DNA from: Gnetum montanum
Taxonomy: Eukaryota > Streptophyta > Gnetopsida > Gnetales > Gnetaceae
NCBI GenBank assembly: GCA_015680685.1
Contig: MNCI01017909.1
Location: 1,805,705-1,827,859, forward strand
Length of the DNA stretch: 22,155 nt
Direction of reading: 5' to 3'
The notes under the pieces were generated by a model. That model saw only the letters and a program-made list of their open reading frames with translations, did not search any database and was not told where the DNA came from. Of this stretch, positions 8,090 through 16,426 are shown piece after piece. The first letter of the stretch is position 1; every line of letters begins with the position of its first letter. The position numbers and the translations under genes were made by a program.

Positions 8090-9035
8090 ACAGCAGGCGA
8101 AATGCTAAGGTTGTCGCTTGGTGAGTGTTGAGACGTCGCTTGGCTGAAATTGAGAGTGTTGCATTGGTTTTGCAGAGATTAAGGCAGAGAGTAAAGATGA
8201 TGTTTAGTAGAGTTCCTCGTCGGAATGCTCTGAGGGACTCGTTTGTATTTTCATCTTTGGTTGGCGCTATTCTTCAACCTCCTGTAGGTAGGTGCCCCCT
8301 TCGTAGGCTGAGTTGCGTTACATCCGTGAAAGGTTTTAACCTACCTACAGACACCTTCCATATGGCGAGTTGTGTTACACACGTGCTGGAATCTGCACTC
8401 TGAAGTAGTTGAGCTAGTCGAGGCACTCACTTCGCAACGCTGTAGCATTTGCTGCTGTAGTGAGATATGTTTGTGAGGACAAGGTCTTGTTCGCTACTGG
8501 CATTGTTGTTACTCTTAGCCACCGTTGCTAGTGTGAGATGCCCAAAGCAGGAAGGCCAGCAACGACCTTGGCAATACCGGCGTGAAGGATCTGGCCTTGA
8601 AGGCACCGGGCGCTGTTGCGGGTGTGGATGCTCTGGAATCCCTGCCAGGGGCTTGCATTCCTGGTTCAGCTATGGGATCAGTTTCCACATAGCTAACATC
8701 GTGCAAGCCCAGGCGTTGGTAGGGAGCTGGAGCAACAATATTGTGGCTGGGCCACAATACTGCTGGAACTCCAAAAGCGGGAGCTAACCCAAGAACTACC
8801 GTCAAGGCGATGGGCTGTGGCAATGGTAGGTTTGGAGGGTTAGTGTGATGCTATACAGCATCTTCGAGGAGTTAGCATGATGCCAACGGTGGCGGTGCCG
8901 CATATGTTCCGAACAACGTTCTCAGTGTGTTGTGAACGGCATTCCAGAGCTACGATGTCCCACCCATACATTAGCATCACGTCCACCCGTTCGATGTGTA
9001 TCTGGTGCTGGTGCATGTGAGGGGTGTGACATGAA
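8090..9035 (-). other. 3' region of Tat copy 1, non-coding
   Basis: Lies between the hairpin array (pol side) and the fold-back. Open frames exist on both strands but show no motif and overlap each other. A 12-bp inverted repeat, CTGTAGGTAGGT at 8282-8293 and ACCTACCTACAG at 8339-8350, encloses 45 bases. The sequence GTTAGCATGATGCCA...GGTGGCG near 8870 resembles ATCAGTAGGATGCCA...GGTGGCG near 19645, which supports homology with the 3' region of copy 2. No LTR boundary could be set. Confidence 0.45.
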
Positions 9036-9391
9036 CCCATTTTAAAGTCTTGGTAGACCATGTGCTGGTTTAAGATCCCAGCGGACGGTTGTGCTAGTTT
9101 CAGGTCCCAATAGACCGTACATGCTAGTTTATAGTCGTAGTGGACGTGCAACGCCATTTTATAGTCATAGTGGACTAACAGTGCCAGTTTTACGTCGTAG
9201 CGGACGGTTGCCACTAGTTTAACATCGTGGCAGATGCTGCTCGATGCCGCTAGTTTATCGTCATTGCGGACACTGCTCGGTGCTGTTGCCAGTTTATCAT
9301 CGTAGCGGACAATGCTTCGTGAAACTACTAATTTATCGTCGTAGTGGACGATTCTTGGTGCGACTGCCAGTTTATCGTCCTAGAGGACGAT
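9036..9391 (-). repeat. Hairpin tandem array A behind Tat copy 1 pol
   Basis: Eleven units of the type TGCYAGTTTAT + NGTC-N6-GACN' (written on the plus strand). The first seven are spaced 30 bp, then 36, then 39 bp. Six units have fully complementary four-base arms; the outer pair differs among units (GGTC/GACC, AGTC/GACT, CGTC/GACG, CATC/GATG), so changes on one side are matched on the other. The last unit has seven-base arms (ATCGTCC at 9374, GGACGAT at 9385). The array starts 21 bp after the pol stop. Tandem repeats between pol and 3' LTR are a known feature of Tat/Ogre elements. Confidence 0.9.
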
Positions 9392-9412
9392 GCTTGTTGT
9401 TGCTGTTGTGCT

Positions 9413-10746
9413 TCAGACGTAGTACAGCTTGAGGTACGAGTGGTTCACCGAGTTGGCGAACTCGTTGCCGTCCATGTCCACCAGTTTGAAGGCTCCATTT
9501 CCGAAGGCTTTAGTAACCATGTAAGGACCTTCTCAGTTGGCTAAGAATTTGCTCACGTGCTCACGGATGACCTTGAGGATGAGGTCTCCCTTCTGCACTA
9601 GTCATCGATGCAAGTTTGCATGTGCTTCTGCTGCTGTTTGCTCTAGTAGTGCTTGATTCGTCTCAGCGTCTACACGCATTCCTCCTCCACTGAGTCGAGG
9701 TCGATGGTTCGTGATTCATTGTTTTGGGCTTCGCTCACGACATCGGACAGGATCATCCGAAGTGAGGGTACCTGCAACTCAAGAGGCAATACAACTTCAG
9801 ATCCGTAAAAAAGAGTGTAAGGGGTCTTACTTGTCACATTTCTACAAGTTGTTCAGTAGGCCCAGAGGATGTAGAGGATTTGCTCGTGCCACCACCTCTT
9901 GCTGTTGTTATGCATCCACTTCAGCAAGTTGATGATGGACTTATTTGTAGCTTCCACCTACCTGTTCGCCTACAGATAATAAGGGGAAGAAAATGATTGT
10001 TTAATGCCTAGGTTGCTACAGAAGGTTTGTGTTTCTGTACTGCTGAATTGTGGCCCATTGTCGATCACAATAGTCATTGGAAGTCCAAACCTAGTTACGA
10101 TGTTATCAAGGATGACATGGCAGATTTGCTGAGACATTGTCTTCCTTAGGGGAATAGCTTCCACCCACTTCGTAAAATACTCTGTGGCAGTGATAATGAA
10201 GCTATGCCCCGTGGAGGACTTAGGTGTAATAGACCCTATGAGGTCTAATCCCCATCGTTGGAAGGGAGACGTGATTTGTGTTGGGTGCAGGTCTGTAGGT
10301 GCTATGTGTATGACATTTGCGTATCTTTGGCACATGTTGCACGTCTTGAATTTCGACAGGCAGTCACGCTCCATGTAGGATCAATAGTACCCTAGGCATC
10401 TGATTTTTGTAGCCCTGGGTACTATATGTCCACTGCACAGTCCTTCATGGACCTCATTAACTACCTTTTGCGCTTGCTCATTACCCATGCATGCTAGCAA
10501 TATCCCATCGTAGGATCATCGGCACAGGGCGTCATTTCCCATGAGTTTCTGAGCACACTTACAGATTGCATCTCTCTGAGCAGATGTCAATCCACCTGGG
10601 GGTTCGCCATGCTGTAAATAAGCTTTAATGTTAGCATACCACTCCGAGGCATCCGCAGCGCTGACAGAGGCCACATGTTCTGCTTCAGTGATAGGCTCTG
10701 TGCATTCTGTTATCGCAGTTGGCAGGTTTGCCAAGGAGTGTGATGG
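9413..10746 (-). pseudogene. Integrase, Tat copy 1
   Basis: Inserts the cDNA into the host genome. A linker leads to the zinc-binding part: VHEGLCSGH (His, His), a TGA at 10381-10383 where copy 2 has Trp, and TCNMCQ (Cys, Cys). The core has WGLDLIG (Asp), TIVIDNGPQF (Asp), and Glu in VEATNK 35 residues further, so the DD35E spacing is exact, although two TAG codons (9970-9972 and 9958-9960) lie just before the Glu. The C-terminal part reads PYTLFYGSEVVLPLELQVPS, then QKGDLILKVIREHVSKFLAN, a TGA, EGPYMVTKAFGNGAFKLVD and YLKLYYV. A one-base frameshift lies near 9597. Two residues are missing relative to copy 2 before the CxxC. Confidence 0.85.
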
Positions 10747-11124
10747 GATGTTTAACGCAAGGGTAGCTAGGGTGTCTGCTACGATGTTCTCATTGCATGG
10801 CATGTGTTGCACATCAGTGGTCGCAAATTGCTTAAGTAGGGTTTTTGCTAGGTCGCAGTAGGGTTGCAGGTGCGTAGCTTTGCAAGCGTAGACTTTGGTG
10901 ATTTGATTCACGACTAGTTGTGAATCTCCCTGGATTTCCAGGTGTTGTATGCGCAGTGCTTGGGCAGTTAAGAGGCCTCTAAGTAGCCCCTTGTATTCTA
11001 CCACGTTGTTGGTGCAAGGGAACGTGAAACGATAAGTGGATGGACGCATTTCCCCAGAGGGGAACGTGATCATGGAGGCAATGCTACTTCCTCGCACGAT
11101 TGAGGCGCCGTCGAAGTGTAAAGT
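10747..11124 (-). pseudogene. Second, archaeal-type RNase H (aRH), copy 1
   Basis: Removes RNA from RNA-DNA hybrids during reverse transcription. Motifs: LHFDGAS (first Asp at plus-strand 11112), FPCTNNVVEYKGLLRGL (Glu), LEIQGDSQLVVNQI (Asp), LQPYCDLAKTLLKQF, and ENIVADTLATLAL (last Asp). All four acidic residues are kept, and this 126-residue segment has no stop. The domain type (RVT_3-like) and its place after the first RNase H mark the Tat lineage. Copy 2 has the same domain at 21454-21834 with clear but far from identical sequence. Confidence 0.9.
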
Positions 11125-11655
11125 GGCTTCAAAATGCGATGGGATGATGGTGACATTGCTAACGTATTCATCTGGGAACTCGGGATCTATGGTTGCCTGG
11201 TTGTCAGCTGGCAAGGCCGTGAGTTGGGTCGCTATGGCTTGACCCTTCGTCGATGATTGACTTACATAACATAGGTTGAATTCCGCGGTTATTTCTTTCC
11301 ATTGGGCTATCCTGCTACCTTCATACGGGTTGCAGGTGATAGCCCAGAGTATATTGCTTTTGCAAATGATGTTGGTTGTGCTGTGGAACAAGTAATGCTA
11401 TCACTTCTTTAATGTGAACACTAGGGCTAGGCAGTTTCTCTCCACTTCATTGTATTTCACCTCGTATGCTGCTAGTGCATGGCTCAGGTAGTACACTGGT
11501 ATCTCAGAACCATTGTCCCACTTTTGACATAGTAGTGTCGCTATGGAAGTGTCGGAGGTGGCAAGGTATATGAAGAAAGGCTTGTCCCTTTGTGGCGGGT
11601 GTACCGTTGGAAGGTGCGAGAGCTCCTTCTTCAGGTCGTCGAAGGCTTGTTGACA
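11125..11655 (-). pseudogene. First (gypsy) RNase H domain, degenerate, copy 1
   Basis: Continues in the same frame after the RT stop: QQAFDDLKKEL, KPFFIYLATSDTSIATLL, EIPVYYLSHAL, EVKYNEVERNCLALVFTLKK, a TGA-TAG pair (about 11392-11397), then a tether-like part ending SSTKGQAIATQLTALP. The usual first Asp of the DxS-type motif is not evident, and the last Asp of the KGQAIAD motif is Thr here (Asp is kept in copy 2). In Tat elements this original RNase H is thought to be relieved by the second one, as the connection domain of retroviruses was; the sequence fits that. Confidence 0.75.
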
Positions 11656-12789
11656 CTAGGTTGTCCACTCAAAGTCAACCCCCTTCTTTAGAATATGTTC
11701 CATGGGGTGTAACTTGTCAGTCAACCTGGCTATAAACCTTTGAATGAATTGCACTCTACCTTGTAAACCACGTAACTCTTTAAGGTTTGTGGGAGGCGCT
11801 ACGTTGATGATGGATTTGACTTTGTCAAGGTCCACCCGTATTCCGACCTCTGATACTACAAACCCTAACATGCGTCTTTTTTTCACCCCGAAGACACACT
11901 TCTTAGGATTGAGGCATAGGTCTTGCATTTGGAAATATTTGAGGACTACCCCCAGATCGCGTGGGTGATCAACTGCCTCCCTGGACTTAACCGCTATATC
12001 ATCTACATAGTCATTTAATGTTTCTAGGATGTAGTCACTGAAGATATAAGTCATGGCTCGCTGGTAGGTTGCTCCAGCATTCTTGAGCCCAAATGGCATC
12101 ATGGTATAGGAGAAGGTTCCCCATGGGGTCATGAAGGTTGTTGACAGCTGGTGCTCTGGGTTAATGCGAATTTGGTTATATTCAAAGAAACCATCCATGA
12201 AGGATAACAAAGCATGACCAACCATGGTGTCGATGAGCTAATCAATGCTGGGGAGTGGGAAGTTGTCTTTGATCATTGCCTTGTTCAAGTCTCGGAAGGC
12301 TATACAGATCCGTATCCCTCCTGTTTTCTTCGAAACTACAACAATGTTGGACACCCACTCTGAATAGTTGACTGCGCGGATGAAACCTACTTGGTATAGC
12401 TTAGTGATTTCATCTCTCACAGCTAGTGCGATTTCTAGCTTAACTTTGCGAGCTTTCTGCTTAATTGTCTTTACGTGGGGGTCTAGGACGATGTTATGCT
12501 GAATCAGCCGTGGGTCCAAACCTGGCATGTCACTGTATGACCATGCAAAGACATCGATGTTGTCTTGCAAAACTTTGGCTATATTTTTATGCGTTTGCAT
12601 GTTTAGGAGGGAGTTGAGTTTCAATGGTTTCACCTTCCCCTTTGATGTGGTCATAGGTGTCTCATCAAGAGGGTCCTCGGTTACATCCCCTACCTCTAAG
12701 TCTAGGGCTTGGACCAAGTGCCTGGGCCAATCTGGGGATGCTTCTAAGGTTGCTACAGTGCTAGTCGTGGTCGACCCCCAGTCGATCAT
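11656..12789 (-). pseudogene. Reverse transcriptase domain, Tat copy 1
   Basis: RNA-directed DNA polymerase of the element. The N-terminal half has DVFAWSYSDMPGLDP, then WVSNIVVVSKKTGGIRICIA, FRDLNKA and FPLPSID. A TAG at 12238-12240 then interrupts where the family has Gln, and the frame continues with FMDGFFEYNQI (first catalytic Asp), TPWGTFSYTMMPFGLKNAGA, YVDDIAVKS (the YxDD box, with both Asp), LNPKKCVFGV and LGFVVS. The connection ends with VDFEWTT and a TAG at 11656-11658. All catalytic Asp residues are present, so inactivation comes from stops only. I chose the ATG at 12787-12789 for convenience: the frame has a stop upstream, and the true polyprotein would have continued into protease. 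Confidence 0.9.
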
Positions 12790-12969
12790 GTTTGCCTTGT
12801 GGCCCTGCTAATGTCAAAGGCGTGGACAGGTCGCGATGGATTCCCATCTCTCGCTTGACTTACCATTATAAGATGAAAGCTTGGTTAAGGGATGTCAGAG
12901 ATTGTGTGAAACGAAAATATACAAAGCAACACCGAGATGCAACTTGCTAAGTGTGGCAATGTAAAGATT
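12790..12969. other. Spacer upstream of RT, no protease seen
   Basis: Where protease would be expected on the minus strand, no DTG/DSG motif was found and all frames have stops. GGTAAGT at about 12865-12859 (minus) and TTAGCAG near 12813-12807 (minus) could be splice signals; Ogre elements have an intron between protease and RT, but the distance here is far too short to claim one. Confidence 0.4.
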
Positions 12970-13400
12970 GAAAGTTTGCTAGTTTAAGGTCGTGGCGGAC
13001 CGTCGAGGCACAAGAATGTAGAATTGCTAAAGGTGTAAAATTGCTGATGTAAAGTGTGAAGCTATGTAACTGTTGGTATGCAAATGCCAAATTGCTAGTT
13101 TAGTGTCATTTCGAACTGCCATATTGCAACATGCAAGATAATAGTACAGGGAATTATAGGTATGAGAAGTATCGAATTGCCAGTGCGAAAATGGAGACAC
13201 GAAACCGCTAGGAAATGTGATACTGCTTATGTGGAAGAAGGTGAGATAACCGCTAGTGTAAGCATGTGGCATTGTTAGTTTAACATCATTGCGGACCGCG
13301 AACGTAACGGGCTGAAACTACTAATTTAGGGTCTTTTCAGACCCTGAGGGGTGCAACTATGCTAGGATTGCTAGTTTAAGGTCTTTTTGGACCCTTAATC
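12970..13400. repeat. Hairpin array B, dispersed units
   Basis: Five units with the same TGCTAGTTTAA + GTC...GAC motif as arrays A and C, in the same orientation but widely spaced (about 12977, 13096, 13277, 13326, 13375). Three have perfect arms: GGTC/GACC, AGGGTCT/AGACCCT (7 bp around TTTC at 13328-13345) and GGTC/GACC again. It lies upstream of the plus-strand gene's TATA box and, on the minus strand, upstream of RT. It may be a part of array C split off when the gene region arose, or the array of a third, lost copy. Confidence 0.75.
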
Positions 13401-13402
13401 GA

Positions 13403-13422
13403 AAAAAAATTATTATTTTTTT
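13403..13422. repeat. A/T inverted repeat at the edge of array B
   Basis: AAAAAAAT and ATTTTTTT flank TATT. It marks the change from hairpin repeats to the promoter region of the plus-strand gene and may be a joint between modules. Confidence 0.5.
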
Positions 13423-13571
13423 GTTTTCGGGAAGGTAAGTAGTTGGCTTGAAGCATGTCAAGGCTTTAATGCTAATAGTATTATCATGTCATGGCGAGCA
13501 TGCTACGCTCCACGGCACGCTCCGCATTAATCAGAGAAAGAGAGAGCAGCAAGTTTCCCTCCTCTTATGGC

Positions 13572-13581
13572 CATAAATAGG
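13572..13581 (+). promoter_or_regulatory. TATA box of the plus-strand gene
   Basis: CATAAATAGG stands about 155 bp before the ATG at 13731, which leaves a 5' leader of roughly 125 nt if transcription starts 30 bp downstream. GA-rich AGAGAAAGAGAGAG lies 40 bp upstream of it. No competing TATA box is seen between 13430 and the ATG. Confidence 0.5.
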
Positions 13582-13730
13582 GGTTAGACCCTAGCAATTT
13601 TGTCATTTTTATCGTAAGAGCGCAGAACCCTCATCGGAGCACAAGGCGATTTCAAAGTGCGAGGCAATTGTGTTGATCGATTAGCAAGGCAAATTTCTTC
13701 AGTGAAGGGTGTAAATCTGCAAGCAAGGCA

Positions 13731-15172
13731 ATGGCTCCTAAGACCCATTTGACGCTTGCAAAGGTTGAGGAGGCGAAGAAGACCTTGGGGCATGCACCAC
13801 AAGTGCGACAGAGCACGCCATTAACCTAGTAAGTTACTCTGTCCTCTTTGCCTTTTTCATGTTGCGCTTTCTATCATTTTCTGCTCTTATTTTGCATCCT
13901 ATTTGTTTGCATCCATTCTCGGCTATCTATGTTTTCTATGGTTGCATTATTTTGGCCTTTGCACCATCGCGGTCGCCATTTCGACCGTGGCAGATGTATA
14001 AACATTGCATCGTGATTGCATGCAAGGCCGCTGAAACCGCCACCGCCGTGGTTGTTACAACCACGGGGGCTAGGGTAGTTTAAGTTGCTTGACCTTAGCA
14101 TGCTGTAACATAAAATCCTTGAGGGGGCCAGGCCATGGTGTGATGTGGCAATGTGACACATGTTTTGTTAGGCTATGTCGTCAGTTGTTTTGCTGCTACG
14201 CTAGGCTATTCGAATGCTCCTACTACGCTAGGCTTCCACGCTCTTGATATGCTACGTGCAGGCAAAGGGTTATGCTATGCTATATGTATGGACTGCTAGA
14301 TGTTGCTATGTTGCATGTATTGCATTTAAGTGTGATGCTAATATTTGCTAATTGCATTGTGCAGGGCAGGACCAAGGTCCCGGCTAATTGTTTTGGACAT
14401 TAGTGGGGTCTTGTGCCATGTGAGCAGACCTACTGCCAATGCTCCCCCTCCCCTGATACGTGTGGGAGATCAAGCGGTTTGGTTCAGAAAAGGGGCACAA
14501 GGCTTCTTGCAATTCCTTCTCAACCACTTTAGTGTGATTGTTTGGTCTTCTTTAAAGGAGAAGGAGGCATCCAGCATAATAGAAGCAATGTTGCTAGGGA
14601 CCAATCGGGGAATCCTGAGATACTTTACCGACAGGGCAATCATGAGCAGGCAGGGAGGAAGATCCAGCCAACACTCAACAAGGTTGAGGCGTTTAGCCTG
14701 GATCTGGGACATGCCGAAATTCAACTGATATCACAAGTACAACATGTTGTTTCTCACACATGACATGACGACGTACTTTTAGAACCCACAGGGGACTGTC
14801 TATTATGCTGGCATGTGAGTTTTGCATCTTTGCTTTGCTTTGTCATGCAATGCTGGCCATACCGGCTGAAGGCTTAATGATGTATGTTTGTCACCAGGTT
14901 TTACATTGATGATGACGGGGTTCACGACCAACTGGATCTGCTGGCTACGGTGCAGCTAGCCTTACAGGAGTTTGCTTTTGCCAAGAACCTGCGAGTGGGT
15001 GTAATTGGTCAGTGCGGGGGAGAATACCGTACCTATCTACGCACGCTCTTCCTTCTCTAAAATTAATATAGGGAGAAGAGTTGCTTGGATAAGGAGTGGG
15101 AAGAACCCTTCAAAGAAGTCATGGTTGAACTCTTGTTTTTCCTGTTATCGTATAGACCTGGTGGGTCAAAAG
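13731..15172 (+). pseudogene. Exons 1-3: FCP1/NIF-like HAD phosphatase-type domain
   Basis: After a basic N-terminus (MAPKTHLTLAKVEEAKKTLG) exon 2 gives SRLIVLDISGVLCHV, the DxDx(T/V) motif of the FCP1/NIF family with the second Asp replaced by Ser (plant FCP1-like proteins have DLNG). It is followed by FLQFLLNHFSVIVWSSLKEK, matching the family's VAVWSS motif II. Later come KYNMLFLTHD, aligned with the LLIDDSP motif, and NPQGTVYYAG, aligned with NPPHTAIFP. Exon 3 has FYIDDDGVHDQLDLLATVQL and LALQEFAFAKNLRVGV, matching the family C-terminus. Stops: TGA after KFN (14726-14728), TAG before NPQG (about 14781), and two TAA near 15058-15065. Without the second Asp, phosphatase activity is unlikely even in the ancestor, so a binding role is more plausible. 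Confidence 0.6.
13829..14364 (+). other. Intron 1
   Basis: Begins GTAAGT and ends TTGTGCAG. It contains a 10-bp perfect inverted repeat (CCGTGGTTGT at 14046, ACAACCACGG at 14057) and a cluster of TACGCTAGGCT words (about 14196 and 14224) related to the palindrome-rich region at 7300-7750. No gene seen inside. Confidence 0.6.
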
Positions 15173-15257
15173 GTAGGCGCCGCACGCTTAATTGTTTTCG
15201 TAATCTTTGCATTCTCTGTAGTGCTATGCTAAGTGCATTTTGTGAAAATTGTTGCAG

Positions 15258-16303
15258 GGGCGAAGAAGCCTCGTGAGGTGATGGTGGTAACCTCCAAGAG
15301 GTAGGAGGCAAACATCTACTTCAAATACGGTGAAGTAGCAACGAGCCAGAGTTGGTTAGAATGAGGGGCCCTGGATTCCTTGCTCGAGAAAGTCTGAAAC
15401 GCGGGGCTTATGGATCTGTTCATGGATCCAAATCTGAGCATCTCTGCTGCTGAGATGCTTTCCTTAGTCAACTCCTTCTTTGGGAAGGTGAGCCGTTTTC
15501 ACACATACATGTGGGACGTGCAGGTGGTCATTGAAATCAATGACCATCTGCTTGCGGATCTGTTCGGTGTCCCTGCCTATGATGCCCCTGTAGTGTTGAA
15601 GGGCAAGCAGGAGTTGACTCTTCAGAAGCAGCATATCGAGGAGTGGTTGAGGCTCACCAAGGAGCAAAAAGGTTCCCCGTGGAAAGGCTGAAGGACAGCC
15701 ATGCCATAGGGCTTTACCTAATTTTTTGTGCCTGCGCATTCCCTCAACTGCTCACCCAAGGGAAGGTCCTGGGGCTTGAGCAGGCCTGGGTAATGTGGGA
15801 GGTTATGGAAAAATGGGCCCGTTATGATTGGGCCAATTTCCTATGTAGTGGCTTGCAGGCTGAGATTTTGGAGCTCCATGAGCAAACGAAGTCCTACTCT
15901 AACATACACTATGCCTTCTACATAAGCTGTCTGAAGTGCTTCGCAGAGTTCCTGTTGGTCCAGGTGGATGGAGTCTGGTCCGTGCAAGATTGTGATCAGA
16001 TTCCCAAGCCATGGATTCGATAGGTTCTCCGGACCATGTGAGCCCAAGATCCCCCAGAAATGGTCAAGGAGTCGTTGTCTGTAACAACTAAAAGTCTGAC
16101 GGTTCACAGCGTTCGTGGCCAGGACAGTGTAGGAGAGATGCTCCCTGTCATAACCAATAGCGTGATGTAGGATGAATGTCTCATAGCTAAGATCGTACCC
16201 AATGAGTTGCAAAGGAAGAGACCTCCCCCAGCCAGGGAAACCCCTCACGAAGAGGAGGGACGAAGACTGTGGCTCAAGCTGCAGAGGACGCAACCCCCCA
16301 TTG
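15258..16303 (+). pseudogene. Exon 4: central domain, plant transposon-protein-like
   Basis: One long exon. The first half has GLMDLFMDPNLSISAAEMLS, LVNSFFGKVSRFHTYMW, and VVIEINDHLLADLFGVPAYD, the order (Trp/Leu-rich end of strand, short helix, V.I...fn...l..lfG.P) seen in plant transposon-associated domains. After a one-base shift at an A5 run (15666-15670) the second half continues with VERLKDSHAIGLYLIFCACA, QAWVMWEVMEKWARYDWANF and FAEFLLVQVDGVWSVQDCDQ. Downstream is a charged part with PPPARETPHEEEGRR. Four or more stops occur (after TSKR, WLE, EKV, PWIR), mostly where Trp or Gln would fit. I cannot name the family with certainty; the similarity is by pattern only. Confidence 0.4.
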
Positions 16304-16426
16304 GTAAGTGTTTTTGTGTAATGCTTACTTTGCTCTAGTTTGCTGCGCTAGGCAGCACGGCGTAGCGTAGCATCTGTTTTGAGTAAGCTTGTTTTGAATC
16401 GACGCAAACATGCCTTTTTTGCTTAG

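Larger units (their letters stand above)
9413..12789 (-). mobile_element. pol: Tat-type Ty3/gypsy pol, copy 1 (decayed)
   Basis: On the minus strand from 12789 to about 9600 one single frame carries RT, RNase H, archaeal-type RNase H and integrase in that order, with no frameshift but with about a dozen in-frame stops. One frameshift lies near 9597, and the frame then ends at a TGA (9413-9415) that matches the natural end of copy 2. RT-RH-aRH-INT is the arrangement known for the Tat lineage. Gag and protease are not seen upstream; the sequence goes into hairpin array B instead, so the element is 5'-truncated or rearranged. Most stops replace conserved Gln, Arg or Trp codons as C-to-T or G-to-A transitions would, typical of methylated plant transposons. 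Confidence 0.9.

Noticed and set aside
8467-8823. Overlapping frames on both strands, one starting with a signal-peptide-like LLALLLLLATVAS
   Set aside because: The two frames overlap almost completely, neither has a family motif, and the region is the non-coding 3' part of a decayed element.
9413-12789. TAG read as Gln (alternative code or recoding) in pol
   Set aside because: TGA stops at Trp and Arg positions occur as well, copy 2 shows sense codons at the same places, and C-to-T decay of methylated DNA explains all of them.
12790-12969. Ogre-type intron between protease and RT
   Set aside because: A donor-like and an acceptor-like site exist on the minus strand but are only about 50 bases apart, and no protease was found upstream.
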